Below, in pieces: positions 26,870 to 34,934 of a DNA stretch of 64,000 bases (positions are counted from its first letter, which is position 1; each line of letters starts with the position of its first letter). Where the stretch lies: the NCBI RefSeq assembly GCF_014203115.1, contig NZ_JACHIJ010000005.1:310001-374000 (forward strand), written 5' to 3'. The notes under the pieces were generated by a model. That model was given only the letters and a program-made list of their open reading frames with translations, made no database searches and was not told the DNA's origin. Made by a program: the position numbers and the translations under genes. This stretch comes from Afipia massiliensis. Its GTDB lineage: Bacteria; Pseudomonadota; Alphaproteobacteria; Rhizobiales; Xanthobacteraceae.

Positions 26870-26937
26870 GTCATGGCCGGGCTTGTCCCGGCCATCTACG
26901 TCTTGAACCTCCCAAAGAAAGACGTGGATGCCCGCGA
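26870..26937. repeat. Degenerate copy of the GTCATGGCCGGG palindrome family
   Basis: GTCATGGCCGGG, CTTGT and CCCGGCCAT form the same first hairpin as at 8305. A second hairpin follows: CTACGTCTT pairs with AAGACGTGG (26895-26932). The element is thus a two-hairpin version of the same family. It begins about 35 bp after the COG4315 stop codon. Confidence 0.75.
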
Positions 26938-26987
26938 CATAGGCGAGCGGAAGCGACGCCGTTCTTTCGAACGACTATGCGCGGACA

Positions 26988-27062
26988 TGACGAACGAGAG
27001 ATCGAGACTGTTAAATTGTCTGCAGGGCCTTGAACCATCGCTCCTTGAAGGCGACCAATGAG
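26988..27062 (+). CDS. Possible 24-codon leucine-rich leader ORF
   Basis: An ATG-started frame of 24 codons (MTNERSRLLN, then CLQGLEPSLLEGDQ) ends at TGA eight bases before a strong terminator hairpin. Six of 24 residues are leucine, including one TTA codon, which should be rare in so GC-rich a genome. A short Leu-rich ORF before a terminator resembles an attenuator leader, but the next gene (lemA) is not a leucine biosynthesis gene. There is no clear SD site, so it may not be translated. Confidence 0.35.
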
Positions 27063-27069
27063 AACCACT

Positions 27070-27103
27070 CCGCCGTGCGGCCCCTGCCGCACGGGCGGTT
27101 TTT
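27070..27103 (+). terminator. Strong Rho-independent terminator upstream of lemA
   Basis: CCGCCGTGCGGC pairs with GCCGCACGGGCGG around a CCCT loop, with a one-base bulge, and is followed by TTTTT. It ends whatever RNA starts in 26834-27070, or acts as an attenuator 44 bp before the lemA start. It is far from the upstream COG4315 stop (about 235 bp). Confidence 0.8.
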
Positions 27104-27146
27104 GGTTTAGGGTGCGCCATTCGTTGTCCTCAAGGAGTTTTCCCTC

Positions 27147-27707
27147 ATGTCGTCCGGCTGGATTTTACTCGGTGTCATCGTCGTCATCGCGCTGTTCGTG
27201 TTCGGCGCCTACAACCGGCTGGTCGCGCTGGCGCAGCGCGTCAGCCAAGCGTTCGCCGACATCGACGTGCAGCTCAAGCTGCGCCACGACCTGATTCCCA
27301 ACCTGGTCGAGACGGTCAAAGGCTACGCCACCCACGAACGCGGCACGCTGGAGGACGTTATCAAGGCCCGCAACGCGGCCATGTCCGCGCAGGGACCGGC
27401 GCAGGTATCGGCAGCGGAAGGCCAGCTCGGTGCGGCGCTGGGCCGGCTGATCGCGCTCTCAGAGGCCTATCCGGACCTCAAGGCCAACGCCAACTTCCAG
27501 CAGTTGCAGTCCGAGCTGTCCGATATCGAAAACAAGATCGCCGCCAGCCGCCGCTTCTTCAACAATGCGGTTCAGGAATACAATACCGGCATCCAGCAAT
27601 TGCCGGCAGCCCTGTTCGCGGGTGCGCTCGGCTTCACCAAAAAGGACTTCTTCGACCTCGGCGAGCAGCGCGGTCAACTCGAGCAGGCGCCATCGGTCAA
27701 GTTCTGA
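27147..27707 (+). CDS. lemA: LemA family protein
   Basis: LemA proteins are small membrane-anchored helical-bundle proteins of unknown biochemical function. The 186-residue product has an N-terminal membrane segment (ILLGVIVVIALFVFGAYN, residues 6-23) followed by the family signature LRHDLIPNLVETVKGYATHE and the later NFQQLQSELSDIENKI and NNAVQEYNTGIQQLPAALFA. Length is normal. AAGGAG lies 7 nt before ATG 27147. The M48 peptidase gene starts 33 bp downstream; LemA next to an HtpX-like or M48 peptidase is a recurrent pair in proteobacteria and suggests a joint envelope role. Confidence 0.94.
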   Translation: MSSGWILLGVIVVIALFVFGAYNRLVALAQRVSQAFADIDVQLKLRHDLIPNLVETVKGYATHERGTLEDVIKARNAAMSAQGPAQVSAAEGQLGAALGRLIALSEAYPDLKANANFQQLQSELSDIENKIAASRRFFNNAVQEYNTGIQQLPAALFAGALGFTKKDFFDLGEQRGQLEQAPSVKF

Positions 27708-27740
27708 TCGCCTGATCCCGGAAACGACGAGCAGCGCATC

Positions 27741-28904
27741 ATGGCCGCGTACGGTCTCTACACGCACATCGCGTCGAACAAGTTTCGTTCGATGCTGCTG
27801 CTCGGCGGCCTTTTCCTGCTCGTCTATGTGATGGTGTTCGCCGGTGCGCTGCTGGCGGAAGTCGCACTCAACAGCAACCGTCCGTTCGACGCCTATATCA
27901 CCCTCGCCGGGCGCGACCTGATCAAGGCGTTCCCCTTCGCCACCATCGGCGCCGCGGTCTGGATCGTGATCGCCTACTTTTTTCACCAGAACATCATCGA
28001 TGCGGTCACCGGCGGGCATGACGTCACGCGGCAGGAACAGCCGCGACTTTATAACCTGCTCGAAAACCTCTGCATCTCGCGCGGCATTCCGATGCCGAAG
28101 CTCAAGATCGTCGACAGCCCCGCGCTCAACGCCTTCGCCACCGGTCTCAACCGCAGCCAGTATGCGATCAGCGTCACCACGGGCCTGATGAAGGCGCTCA
28201 GCGACCGGGAAATGGAAGCCGTCCTCGGCCACGAGTTGACGCATATCCGCAACGGCGACGTGCAGTTGCTGGTGATCGCGGTCGTCATCGCCGGCGTGAT
28301 CGGTTTTTTCGCGGAACTGTTTTTCCGCATCTTCTTCAACTCCAACTGGAGCCTCGGCGGCGGTGGACGGTCCTCCTCGTCATCGTCGGACGGTGACAAG
28401 AAGGGCGGTGGTGCCTTCGCCATCGTGCTGCTGGCGATTGCCCTGATCGGCGTCGCCTGGGGCCTGTCGCTGGTGGTGCGCTTTGCCCTGTCGCGTTCGC
28501 GCGAGCTGCTGGCGGATGCGGGTTCCGTCGAACTCACCAAGGACCCGGACGCCATGATCTCGGCGCTGCGCAAGATCGAGGGCCGCGGCGAACTGCTAGG
28601 TGCGACCTCCGCCGTGATGGAAATGTGCATCGACAATCCGCGCGAGGGCTTTGCCGACCTGTTCGCGACCCACCCCTCGGTCGATTCGCGGGTCAAGGCA
28701 TTGGTGAAGTACGCGGGCGGCCACGATCCCGGCCCGATGCCGCTGCCGCTGCCGGGCGGCGACGCCGAAACCGGCCAGGACGCGCCCCAATCCGGCGAGC
28801 CCTCGCCCGAAGCGCGGCCGGAGCCTCCACATACCGGACCATGGGGCAGTTCCCCGCAGTCGACGCCGGCAGGCTCGATTCTCGGTCCATGGGGCCGCCG
28901 ATGA
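27741..28904 (+). CDS. M48 family membrane metallopeptidase (HtpX-like)
   Basis: A 387-residue zinc peptidase of the M48 family, involved in membrane-protein quality control. It has membrane segments at about residues 18-40, 67-80 and two more after the active site (VIAVVIAGVIGFFAELFFRIF and FAIVLLAIALIGVAWGLSLV). The zinc site is VLGHELTHIRNGDVQ (HELTH, residues 164-168), and the third ligand is expected in SRSRELLADAGSVEL. The last 70 residues are Pro/Gly-rich and probably disordered, longer than in E. coli HtpX. It pairs with lemA upstream. Substrates unknown. A short serine/glycine/lysine linker (SSSSSDGDKKGGG) interrupts the membrane region. Confidence 0.92.
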   Translation: MAAYGLYTHIASNKFRSMLLLGGLFLLVYVMVFAGALLAEVALNSNRPFDAYITLAGRDLIKAFPFATIGAAVWIVIAYFFHQNIIDAVTGGHDVTRQEQPRLYNLLENLCISRGIPMPKLKIVDSPALNAFATGLNRSQYAISVTTGLMKALSDREMEAVLGHELTHIRNGDVQLLVIAVVIAGVIGFFAELFFRIFFNSNWSLGGGGRSSSSSSDGDKKGGGAFAIVLLAIALIGVAWGLSLVVRFALSRSRELLADAGSVELTKDPDAMISALRKIEGRGELLGATSAVMEMCIDNPREGFADLFATHPSVDSRVKALVKYAGGHDPGPMPLPLPGGDAETGQDAPQSGEPSPEARPEPPHTGPWGSSPQSTPAGSILGPWGRR

Positions 28905-29049
28905 CCCTTCGGCATTAACGAAGCCGTTGTTTATTAAGCATAACAGCGTCGTCAAGAATTGAATTATCCCTCGATTCTGCCATGTTCCGGCAGAAAGCAG
29001 GCTAAGCTCCCGTCGTCAGGCGGACGTGTTTAGCGCGTAAAGGGGTCTT

Positions 29050-29817
29050 ATGGCGAAACCGGCAGTGATCGTAGTGGGCGCAGACAAGGGTGGGGTCGGC
29101 AAGACCACCGTTTCGCGCACCGTTCTCGACTATTTCAGCGCAAACAACATCCCAACCCGTGCCTTCGATACCGAATCGCCGCGCGGCACGCTGATGCGTT
29201 TTCATCCCGACATCACCGAGATCGTCGACGTTACCTCGACGTCCGATCAGATGAAGATCTTCGATACGCTGAATTCGTCGGGCACCAGTGTGACCGTTAT
29301 CGACGTTCGCGCAGGACTGTTGTCCCCCACCCTCGCGGCGCTTCGCGACATCGGCTTTCTCGATGCCGCCCGCTCCGGCCAGATCACCTTCGCCGTGTTC
29401 CACATCCTCGGCCCGTCGATTGCCTCGCTCGATGAGATCGCCGAGACCGCGAACTTCATGGACGGCGCGAAGTACTTCCTGGTGAAGAACTTCATCAACA
29501 ACACCAGCTTCTTCGAGTGGGATCAGGCGACCTACAATTCCTATTTCCACCGCATCAAGAACGCGACCGAGATCACGATTCCGAAGCTGAACGAAATGGC
29601 CTACGAGCAGGTCGAAGTCGCCTCGGTGCCATTCCTCAAATTCGTGGCCAACAAGGGGACGAAGGACGAGGCCGCGAACTACTCGTTCGTGCTGCGCGGC
29701 TATGTCCGCCACTGGCTGGGCAATGTCTGGGGCGAATTCGACCGCATCAAGCTGACCGAGATCGTCGGCTCCAAGGACAAGTCCAATACGTCGCGCGCAC
29801 CGACAAGCGAGATCTGA
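29050..29817 (+). CDS. ParA-like P-loop ATPase, first of a tandem pair
   Basis: A 255-residue protein of the ParA/MinD superfamily. The deviant Walker A KGGVGKTTVSR (residues 13-23) has the signature lysine; FDTESPRGTLM stands for the Walker A' loop and VTVIDVRAG for Walker B (with Asp but without the usual PPG). The rest is not typical ParA: no helix-turn-helix is present, and the C-terminal half (SVLRGYVRHWLGNVWGEF-like tail) is unusual. ATG 29050 follows AAAGGGG. A second, more divergent P-loop protein starts 26 bp downstream, so they are one operon. Partners, cargo and cellular position are unknown. Polar localisation, secretion or segregation are all possible. Confidence 0.8.
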   Translation: MAKPAVIVVGADKGGVGKTTVSRTVLDYFSANNIPTRAFDTESPRGTLMRFHPDITEIVDVTSTSDQMKIFDTLNSSGTSVTVIDVRAGLLSPTLAALRDIGFLDAARSGQITFAVFHILGPSIASLDEIAETANFMDGAKYFLVKNFINNTSFFEWDQATYNSYFHRIKNATEITIPKLNEMAYEQVEVASVPFLKFVANKGTKDEAANYSFVLRGYVRHWLGNVWGEFDRIKLTEIVGSKDKSNTSRAPTSEI

Positions 29818-29843
29818 TCGTCTGACCGCCGGACATCGCGCCG

Positions 29844-30515
29844 ATGCGCCGCACGCCTGTCTATATCGTCTGCTCGCCCCGCCCCGCGGTGGGCAAGACC
29901 CTGATCGCGCGGGCATTGACCGAATTCCTCGTGCTTCAGCGCGGCGCGGTGACCGCTTTCGACATCAACCTGCGCGAGCCGTCGCTGCTGAACTATCTCC
30001 CCGGCGTGACCGAGACCGCGCTGATCAGCGATACCTTCGGGCAGATGGCGCTGATGGACCGTCTCATCGTCAATGACGGCGTGCCCAAGGTCATCGACCT
30101 CGGCTTTCACGCCTTCGACGATTTTTTCAAGCTCATCGCGGAAATCGGCTTCATGAAGGAAGCGGACCGGCGCGGCGTCGATCCGATCGTTCTGTTCATT
30201 CCCGATCGCGACCGGGCCTCCATCATGGCGTGGGCGATGCTGCGCGAGACGTTTCCGAACGCCGCTATCGTGCCGGTCGAGAACGAACACGTGTTGTGGG
30301 GACCGTTACCGCGAGAATTCGCCCGCGTGCGGCCGTTCAAGGTCGCGGCGCTGCCCGCATTCCTGAAATCAATTATCGGGCGGCTGAACTTCTCGTTCTC
30401 GCACTACCTGCGCACCAACAAGGATCAGTCGTCGGAACTGCATCAATGGGTGCGCACCAACTACACGCGCTTCCGCGAGCTGGAGCTGAACCTGATCCTG
30501 CACAAGCTGGGATGA
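29844..30515 (+). CDS. Divergent P-loop ATPase-like protein, second of the tandem pair
   Basis: A 223-residue protein with the same order of motifs as its neighbour: a degenerate Walker A SPRPAVGKT (residues 11-19, no first Gly), AFDINLREPSLLNYL in the place of the Walker A' aspartate, and VIDLGFHAFDDF as Walker B. The next block (VLFIPDRDRASIMAWAML) resembles a base-binding strand, and the C-terminus is a charged helix (QWVRTNYTRFRELELNLIL). It may be an inactive or slow partner that forms a heterodimer with the upstream ATPase. No family function known to me. Its stop is 1 bp from that of the convergent SDR gene. Confidence 0.72.
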   Translation: MRRTPVYIVCSPRPAVGKTLIARALTEFLVLQRGAVTAFDINLREPSLLNYLPGVTETALISDTFGQMALMDRLIVNDGVPKVIDLGFHAFDDFFKLIAEIGFMKEADRRGVDPIVLFIPDRDRASIMAWAMLRETFPNAAIVPVENEHVLWGPLPREFARVRPFKVAALPAFLKSIIGRLNFSFSHYLRTNKDQSSELHQWVRTNYTRFRELELNLILHKLG

Positions 30516-30516
30516 T

Positions 30517-31317
30517 TCAGTAGTAGATGCTTCCCGGCGCGCCGCCGCCCGCCGCAATCGCATCGCCGTTGATGGCGATCGACTTTGGCGACGCCAGAAA
30601 TGCGACGATATGGCCGATCTCCTCGGCCGTGACGAGACGGCGGATGGTATTGAGATCGTTCATCGCCTTCTCGACTTCGGCTTCCGTCTTCTTCGTGAGC
30701 CCAGCGCGCCACGCGATCACCCCCGGCGTTTTCTCGGTCCGGGTCAGGCCGGGATGCACACAGGTCACGTTGATGCCGCGCGGCCCCAGTTCATCTGCAA
30801 GATTCTTGGTGAGCGCAGCCACGCCGACATTGCGGATGCTGCCGATGGTGGTGCCGGTCTGACGCGCGCCAAGCCCGCTGATATTGATGATGCGGCCCCA
30901 GCCCTGCTCCGTCATCAGCGGCGCGACCTCGCGCGCCATGCGCAGATAGCCCATGACCTTGACGTTGACGTCGCTCCAGAACATCTCGTCGGTGATCTCG
31001 CTCAGCGACGGCGGCTTGGCCTGCCCGCTCGGCTGCGCCGCGCTGTTGACCAGCACATCGATCCGGCCGAAGTCCGAACGGATCGCAGCGACTGCGGCGC
31101 GAACCGCCTCGTCCTTGCCGGTATCCGCTGCATAGGCGCGAACGGTGCGGCTCGTTTCACTTGAAATTTCCGAGGCCGTCGCCTTCGCCGCCTCAAGATC
31201 GCGGCCGACGATCACGACGTCCATGCCCTCGCCGGCAAGCGAGCGCGCAATCGCCTTGCCTATGCCGCGCGTGCCGCCGGTGACGATTGCGATTTTACCC
31301 GTGAGCTGAAGATCCAT
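30517..31317 (-). CDS. SDR-fold protein lacking the YxxxK catalytic pair
   Basis: A 266-residue short-chain dehydrogenase/reductase fold. The cofactor motif VTGGTRGIGKA (residues 13-23), the NSAA strand (VLVNSAAQPSG) and the serine strand RIINISG are normal. The helix that should carry Tyr-x-x-x-Lys reads GSIRNVGVAALTKNLADELG; aligned on LTKNLADEL, Gly replaces Tyr and Asn replaces Lys. Classical hydride transfer is therefore doubtful, and the protein may bind NAD(P) as a regulator or use another residue. I have seen this GSxRN pattern in other alphaproteobacterial annotations. It starts at ATG 31317 and is convergent with the ATPase pair. Substrate unknown. Confidence 0.85.
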   Translation of the reverse strand: MDLQLTGKIAIVTGGTRGIGKAIARSLAGEGMDVVIVGRDLEAAKATASEISSETSRTVRAYAADTGKDEAVRAAVAAIRSDFGRIDVLVNSAAQPSGQAKPPSLSEITDEMFWSDVNVKVMGYLRMAREVAPLMTEQGWGRIINISGLGARQTGTTIGSIRNVGVAALTKNLADELGPRGINVTCVHPGLTRTEKTPGVIAWRAGLTKKTEAEVEKAMNDLNTIRRLVTAEEIGHIVAFLASPKSIAINGDAIAAGGGAPGSIYY

Positions 31318-31381
31318 CTGCCGCCCGTTATGTTTGAGAGCATTGTCTGACGGCTACCCGTTTCACTTCATCGAAACGCCC

Positions 31382-31921
31382 TCAGTCGCCGTCAAATGTC
31401 ATCAGCGTTCGCACCGGCACATCCATCGCGCGCAGCTTGGCCGCGCCGCCGAGTCCCGGAAGGTCGATGATAAAGCACGCTGCAACCACCTGGGCACCGA
31501 TCTGGCGCAGCAGCTTCACCGCGCCCTCTGCCGTTCCGCCGGTCGCGATCAGGTCGTCGATCAGGATGACACGTTCGCCGGGCATGATAGCGTCGGCATG
31601 CATTTCCATCTCATCCAGGCCATATTCCAGCGAGTAGGCAATTCGCACCGTCGTATGCGGCAGCTTGCCCTTCTTGCGGATCGGCACGAAGCCCGCCGAG
31701 ACCTGATGCGCCACCGCGCCGCCAAGAATGAAGCCGCGCGCTTCCATGCCGGCGACCTTGTCGATCTTCGACCCGGCCCAGGGCTGCACCAGTTCATCGA
31801 CCGCGCGGCGAAAGGCCCAGGCATTGCCCAGCAGCGTGGTGATGTCGCGGAAAACAATGCCGGGCTTTGGGTAGTCCGGAATGGCGCGGACGGTGGCTTT
31901 CAAATCGTCTTCGAGAGTCAT
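31382..31921 (-). CDS. apt: Adenine phosphoribosyltransferase
   Basis: Apt salvages adenine to AMP using PRPP. The 179-residue protein has the PRPP-binding motif [20 protein letters not shown] (about residue 115 onward), the N-terminal [19 protein letters not shown] typical of the family, and [17 protein letters not shown] 31921 gives the normal length; the longer in-frame start at 32005 would overlap trpE(G). Apt lies 25 bp downstream of trpE(G), on the same strand, which suggests co-transcription. The NCS2 permease at 4507 could feed the same purine salvage route, though it is 27 kb away. Confidence 0.95.
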   Translation of the reverse strand: MTLEDDLKATVRAIPDYPKPGIVFRDITTLLGNAWAFRRAVDELVQPWAGSKIDKVAGMEARGFILGGAVAHQVSAGFVPIRKKGKLPHTTVRIAYSLEYGLDEMEMHADAIMPGERVILIDDLIATGGTAEGAVKLLRQIGAQVVAACFIIDLPGLGGAAKLRAMDVPVRTLMTFDGD

Positions 31922-31946
31922 GTGGCGTCTTTCAAAACACGAATGT

Positions 31947-34112
31947 TCAGGCGTTTCCGGACCGGCCGAGCCTGAATGCGTTTTCCACGATCCGTAGTCC
32001 GACATTGCCTTCCAGCGACATCAGCGACTCGGGATGAAACTGAACGCCACCGACCGGCAACGTCTTGTGCTCGATCGCCATGGCGATGCCGTCTTCTGTG
32101 CTGGCCGTCACCTCCAGCACGTCGGGCATGCCCTCGCGCTCGACATAGAGCGAGTGGTAGCGGCCGATCACGACCTCGTTCGGAAGGTTGCCCATTAGCG
32201 TGCCGCCGCGCACCTGAACGCGCGAGGGGCGGCCGTGTGCCGGCGTGGACAATTGCCCGAGCTTGCCGCCGAAATATTCGCCGATGGCCTGCACGCCGAG
32301 GCAGACGCCAAACACCGGCAGCTTTTTCTCAAGCGCCGCGCCGATGAACTTCGAGATACCGAAATCCTCTGGGCGGCCGGGACCGGGCGACAGCACCAGA
32401 AGGTCGTAGTTTTCCTTCTTCAGCATGTCGAGCGCATGATTGTGCCGCGTGACGCTGACGGTCGCGCCGACTTGACGGAAGTAATCCGCCAGCATGTGCA
32501 CGAATGAGTCTTCGTGATCAATCAGAAGCACCCTCTTGCCGGAGCCAGTGGCGTCCGGCGCGAACGCCGACAACGGCTTCGCCGGATCGCCGCGTAGTGC
32601 CTGAAACAGCGCCGCGGCCTTGGTCTGGCATTCCTTCTCTTCAGCGACGGGATCGCTGTCGAACAGCAGCGTCGCGCCGACGCGCACTTCGGCCAAACCG
32701 TCCTTCATGCGGATGGTACGGATGGTCAGGCCCGTATTGATGCTGCCGTCGAAGCCAAGAAAGCCGAGCGCGCCGGCATACCAGCGCCGCGATGAGCGCT
32801 CATGGTCCTCGACGAACTGCATCGCCCACAACTTCGGCGCACCGGTCACGGTGACCGCCCAGGCGTGGGTCAGGAAGCCGTCCAGCGCGTCGAAGCCCGG
32901 ACGCAGCATGCCTTCGACATGATCGACGGTGTGGAACAGCTTCGAATAGGTCTCGATCTGCCGCCGCGCCAGAACCTTGATCGTGCCCGGCTCACAAACG
33001 CGCGCCTTGTCGTTGCGGTCGACGTCGGTGCACATGTTGAGTTCGAATTCGTCTTTCTGCGAATTCAACAACTCCTGAATCTGCTTGGCGTCGCTGATGG
33101 CGTCGACGCCCCGCGCGATAGTGCCGGAGATCGGACAGGTCTCGATCCGCTTGCCGTCGGAGCGGACGAACATTTCCGGCGACGCCGCCACCAGAAATTC
33201 GCCGTCGCCGAGATTGATCAGGGCGCCATAAGGCGATGGATTGATCTTGCACAGGCGCTGGAACACTTCGGCGGGCGTGCGCTCGCACGGTTCGGCGAAC
33301 AATTGCCCCGGCACCGCCTCGAACAGATCGCCGCGTGCAAATGCCTGACGCGCCGTCTCGACGGTCGCCTGATAGACGCCCGGCGCATGATCGGCGAAGC
33401 CTTCGCGCTTGGTCTTGGCGTAAACGCTCTGCGGCGTTTCGCGGTCGAGCCCCTTGGTGGACTGGCCGTTAAAGGCGAATTCGTAGCTCAGAATGACGCC
33501 GCGCCCGGTGGCGCGGTCATAGGCCAGAATGCGGTCGGGAATGTAGAGAACGATGTCGCGCTGGTCTTTTTCGCGCGTACGTTTCTGCACGAGATCTTCA
33601 AACTGGAACACCAGATCGTATGCGAAAGCACCGAACAGCCCGAGCAACCCGTCGCTCGGAGAATTGAATGCCGCGATAATGTCGCGCACCAGCGACACCA
33701 CCGACGAACGCCGCGTGCGCTGGTCCTCGTCCACCGGCGCGTCGCCGCGCACGATGTGACCCGCAATGCGCGTCGCGCTCTTTTCGGTGATGACGGCGCA
33801 GGGCTCTTTCAAAGTCTCGGCGAGGAAGGCCACCAGCACCTTGCCGCGTGCGTTCAGCGCCTCAATGAAGAAATCCGTGCCGGTGGATTCCAGCCGCAGC
33901 GGCGGATCGGAAAAGCCGAGGTCGAAACTCTCGTAGCGGCCCGGCACCGTGGTGCCCGACGACAGCACCACGCCGCGGCGGGTATCGAGCCGCTCGATCA
34001 GCAGGTCGAGCGCCGTGCCGCCGGTGAAATGCTCGACGGAACGGGCCACATCGAGGCCGCGGGCGGTCCGGTATTCGCTCTGCGCGGGAAGCGCGAAAAC
34101 TGTCCTGTTCAT
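31947..34112 (-). CDS. trpE(G): Fused anthranilate synthase TrpE-TrpG
   Basis: Anthranilate synthase makes anthranilate from chorismate and glutamine. In rhizobia both components are one polypeptide, as here (721 residues). The TrpE part (residues 1-500) includes the chorismate-binding end [20 protein letters not shown] and [13 protein letters not shown]. The TrpG amidotransferase (residues 530-721) has the nucleophile Cys in [17 protein letters not shown] and the His-Glu pair in [14 protein letters not shown]. Feedback inhibition by tryptophan is expected from the N-terminal part ([10 protein letters not shown]-like region). SD AAGAGGA precedes ATG 34112. Transcription is governed by a trpL attenuator (34160-34276). 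Confidence 0.96.
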   Translation of the reverse strand: MNRTVFALPAQSEYRTARGLDVARSVEHFTGGTALDLLIERLDTRRGVVLSSGTTVPGRYESFDLGFSDPPLRLESTGTDFFIEALNARGKVLVAFLAETLKEPCAVITEKSATRIAGHIVRGDAPVDEDQRTRRSSVVSLVRDIIAAFNSPSDGLLGLFGAFAYDLVFQFEDLVQKRTREKDQRDIVLYIPDRILAYDRATGRGVILSYEFAFNGQSTKGLDRETPQSVYAKTKREGFADHAPGVYQATVETARQAFARGDLFEAVPGQLFAEPCERTPAEVFQRLCKINPSPYGALINLGDGEFLVAASPEMFVRSDGKRIETCPISGTIARGVDAISDAKQIQELLNSQKDEFELNMCTDVDRNDKARVCEPGTIKVLARRQIETYSKLFHTVDHVEGMLRPGFDALDGFLTHAWAVTVTGAPKLWAMQFVEDHERSSRRWYAGALGFLGFDGSINTGLTIRTIRMKDGLAEVRVGATLLFDSDPVAEEKECQTKAAALFQALRGDPAKPLSAFAPDATGSGKRVLLIDHEDSFVHMLADYFRQVGATVSVTRHNHALDMLKKENYDLLVLSPGPGRPEDFGISKFIGAALEKKLPVFGVCLGVQAIGEYFGGKLGQLSTPAHGRPSRVQVRGGTLMGNLPNEVVIGRYHSLYVEREGMPDVLEVTASTEDGIAMAIEHKTLPVGGVQFHPESLMSLEGNVGLRIVENAFRLGRSGNA

Positions 34113-34160
34113 CTGGTCCTCTTACGAGACTTGCTGGAGGAACGCCACACAGGACAAACG

Positions 34161-34190
34161 AAAAAAGGCCGTCGCTCTGCGATGACGGCC
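34161..34190 (-). terminator. trp attenuator terminator
   Basis: On the minus strand GGCCGTC pairs with GACGGCC around a 10-nt loop (34167-34190) and is followed by six T (34166-34161). It sits between the trpL stop and the trpE(G) start, as required for attenuation. An upstream hairpin, CACCTT with AAGGTG, surrounds the trpL stop codon (34224-34238), and CGCACC with GGTGCG (34215-34240) is a larger alternative. Confidence 0.85.
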
Positions 34191-34228
34191 TCGACGATTG
34201 TTCATGAAATAAATCGCACCGGCCACCT

Positions 34229-34276
34229 TTAGAAGGTGCGCCACCAGAGACGGGTCGGGTTGGACAGGGTGCTCAT
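34229..34276 (-). CDS. trpL: trp leader peptide
   Basis: The 15-residue leader MSTLSNPTRLWWRTF has two adjacent Trp codons (TGG TGG at 34241-34246), the sensor for charged tRNA-Trp. If Trp is low, the ribosome stalls there and the terminator is not formed. In Sinorhizobium a trpL of this design also gives a stable sRNA (rnTrpL) with trans targets. A TTGACA at 34307-34312 and, after 17 bp, TGTTTT at 34284-34289 could be the promoter; the predicted start site is then at the A of ATG or one base before it, so the mRNA would be leaderless. Confidence 0.88.
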   Translation of the reverse strand: MSTLSNPTRLWWRTF

Positions 34277-34306
34277 GGCAGGCAAAACATCATTGCCGGG
34301 GGGCGA

Positions 34307-34312
34307 TGTCAA
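34307..34312 (-). promoter_or_regulatory. Probable -35 element of the trpL promoter
   Basis: TTGACA on the minus strand lies 31 bp upstream of the trpL ATG. Spacing of 17 bp leads to TGTTTT (34284-34289), a weak -10. Together they place transcription start at about 34276-34277. Confidence 0.55.
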
Positions 34313-34340
34313 GGGGAGCAAACGCAGGGTCCCTCCACGC

Positions 34341-34452
34341 GTCGTCCCCGCGCAGGCGGGGACCCATAACCACCATATCTGTTTCAGAAACGGACGTTTG
34401 GGACCCGCTACTGAATCCAGGGAGTATGGGTCCCCGCCTTCGCGGGGACGAC
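34341..34452. repeat. Nested intergenic inverted repeat (GTCGTCCCCGCG family)
   Basis: Outer arms GTCGTCCCCGCG (34341-34352) and CGCGGGGACGAC (34441-34452), with nested GGGGACCCAT and ATGGGTCCCC. The two halves each form a small hairpin (GTCCCCGC with GCGGGGAC) and the whole forms a cruciform. It lies between the trpL promoter region and the minus-strand GNAT gene. The sequence is typical of an intergenic repeat in Bradyrhizobium-like genomes. Confidence 0.85.
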
Positions 34453-34460
34453 ATCTTGGA

Positions 34461-34934
34461 TTATCTCTGACCATCCGCAACTCGGACGAACACGGTGAGA
34501 CGACGCTCCCCCACGCTCTCCTCGATCGGCACCCAGCCCTGCCGGGTGTAGAACCGCCGCCTCTCCTTCTGAGCGCAGAGATAAACCCGCCGAAAACTGA
34601 GCGCGAAAGCATCGCTGACCGCGCGTCCGACCAGTTCCGTGCCGATCTCCTGCATCCGGTATTTTGGGTCGACCCAGACCGCCGCCACCCAGGGGGAATA
34701 TTGCGGGCGATCCTCGAGATCGGAGGCGATGACCGACGCCGTGCCTAGAAAGGTATCGCCCCGATGCGCCACCAGCGCAAACGGGATTGGCGACGGCGTC
34801 ATATTTTCCTGCAAGCGCCCGGCGATGTAATCGGCCGGGACGCCTTGCTCCTTCCACCATGCCCGCCAGATGCGGTCAGCAGCCGCGTCGAAAAACGCGG
34901 GCTGCTGGCGCAGGTCGGAGATGGTGAAGCTCAC
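34461..34934 (-). CDS. GNAT family N-acetyltransferase
   Basis: A 157-residue acetyltransferase of the GNAT fold. The recognisable core is ALVAHRGDTFLGTASVIASD, then AAVWVDPKYRMQEIGTELVG, where the acetyl-CoA loop normally reads RxxGxG/A and is here RMQEIG. The C-terminal strand is RRFYTRQGWVPIEE, a common GNAT end. Acceptor unknown. The start is GTG 34934, overlapping the dienelactone hydrolase stop by 4 bp (GTGA), so the two genes are translated together. The nearby repeat (34341-34452) follows its stop. Confidence 0.85.
   Translation of the reverse strand: MSFTISDLRQQPAFFDAAADRIWRAWWKEQGVPADYIAGRLQENMTPSPIPFALVAHRGDTFLGTASVIASDLEDRPQYSPWVAAVWVDPKYRMQEIGTELVGRAVSDAFALSFRRVYLCAQKERRRFYTRQGWVPIEESVGERRLTVFVRVADGQR

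Noticed and set aside
26873-27061. Frame starting MAGLVPA within a palindromic repeat
   Set aside because: This peptide is the translation of the GTCATGGCCGGG repeat and occurs wherever the repeat does.
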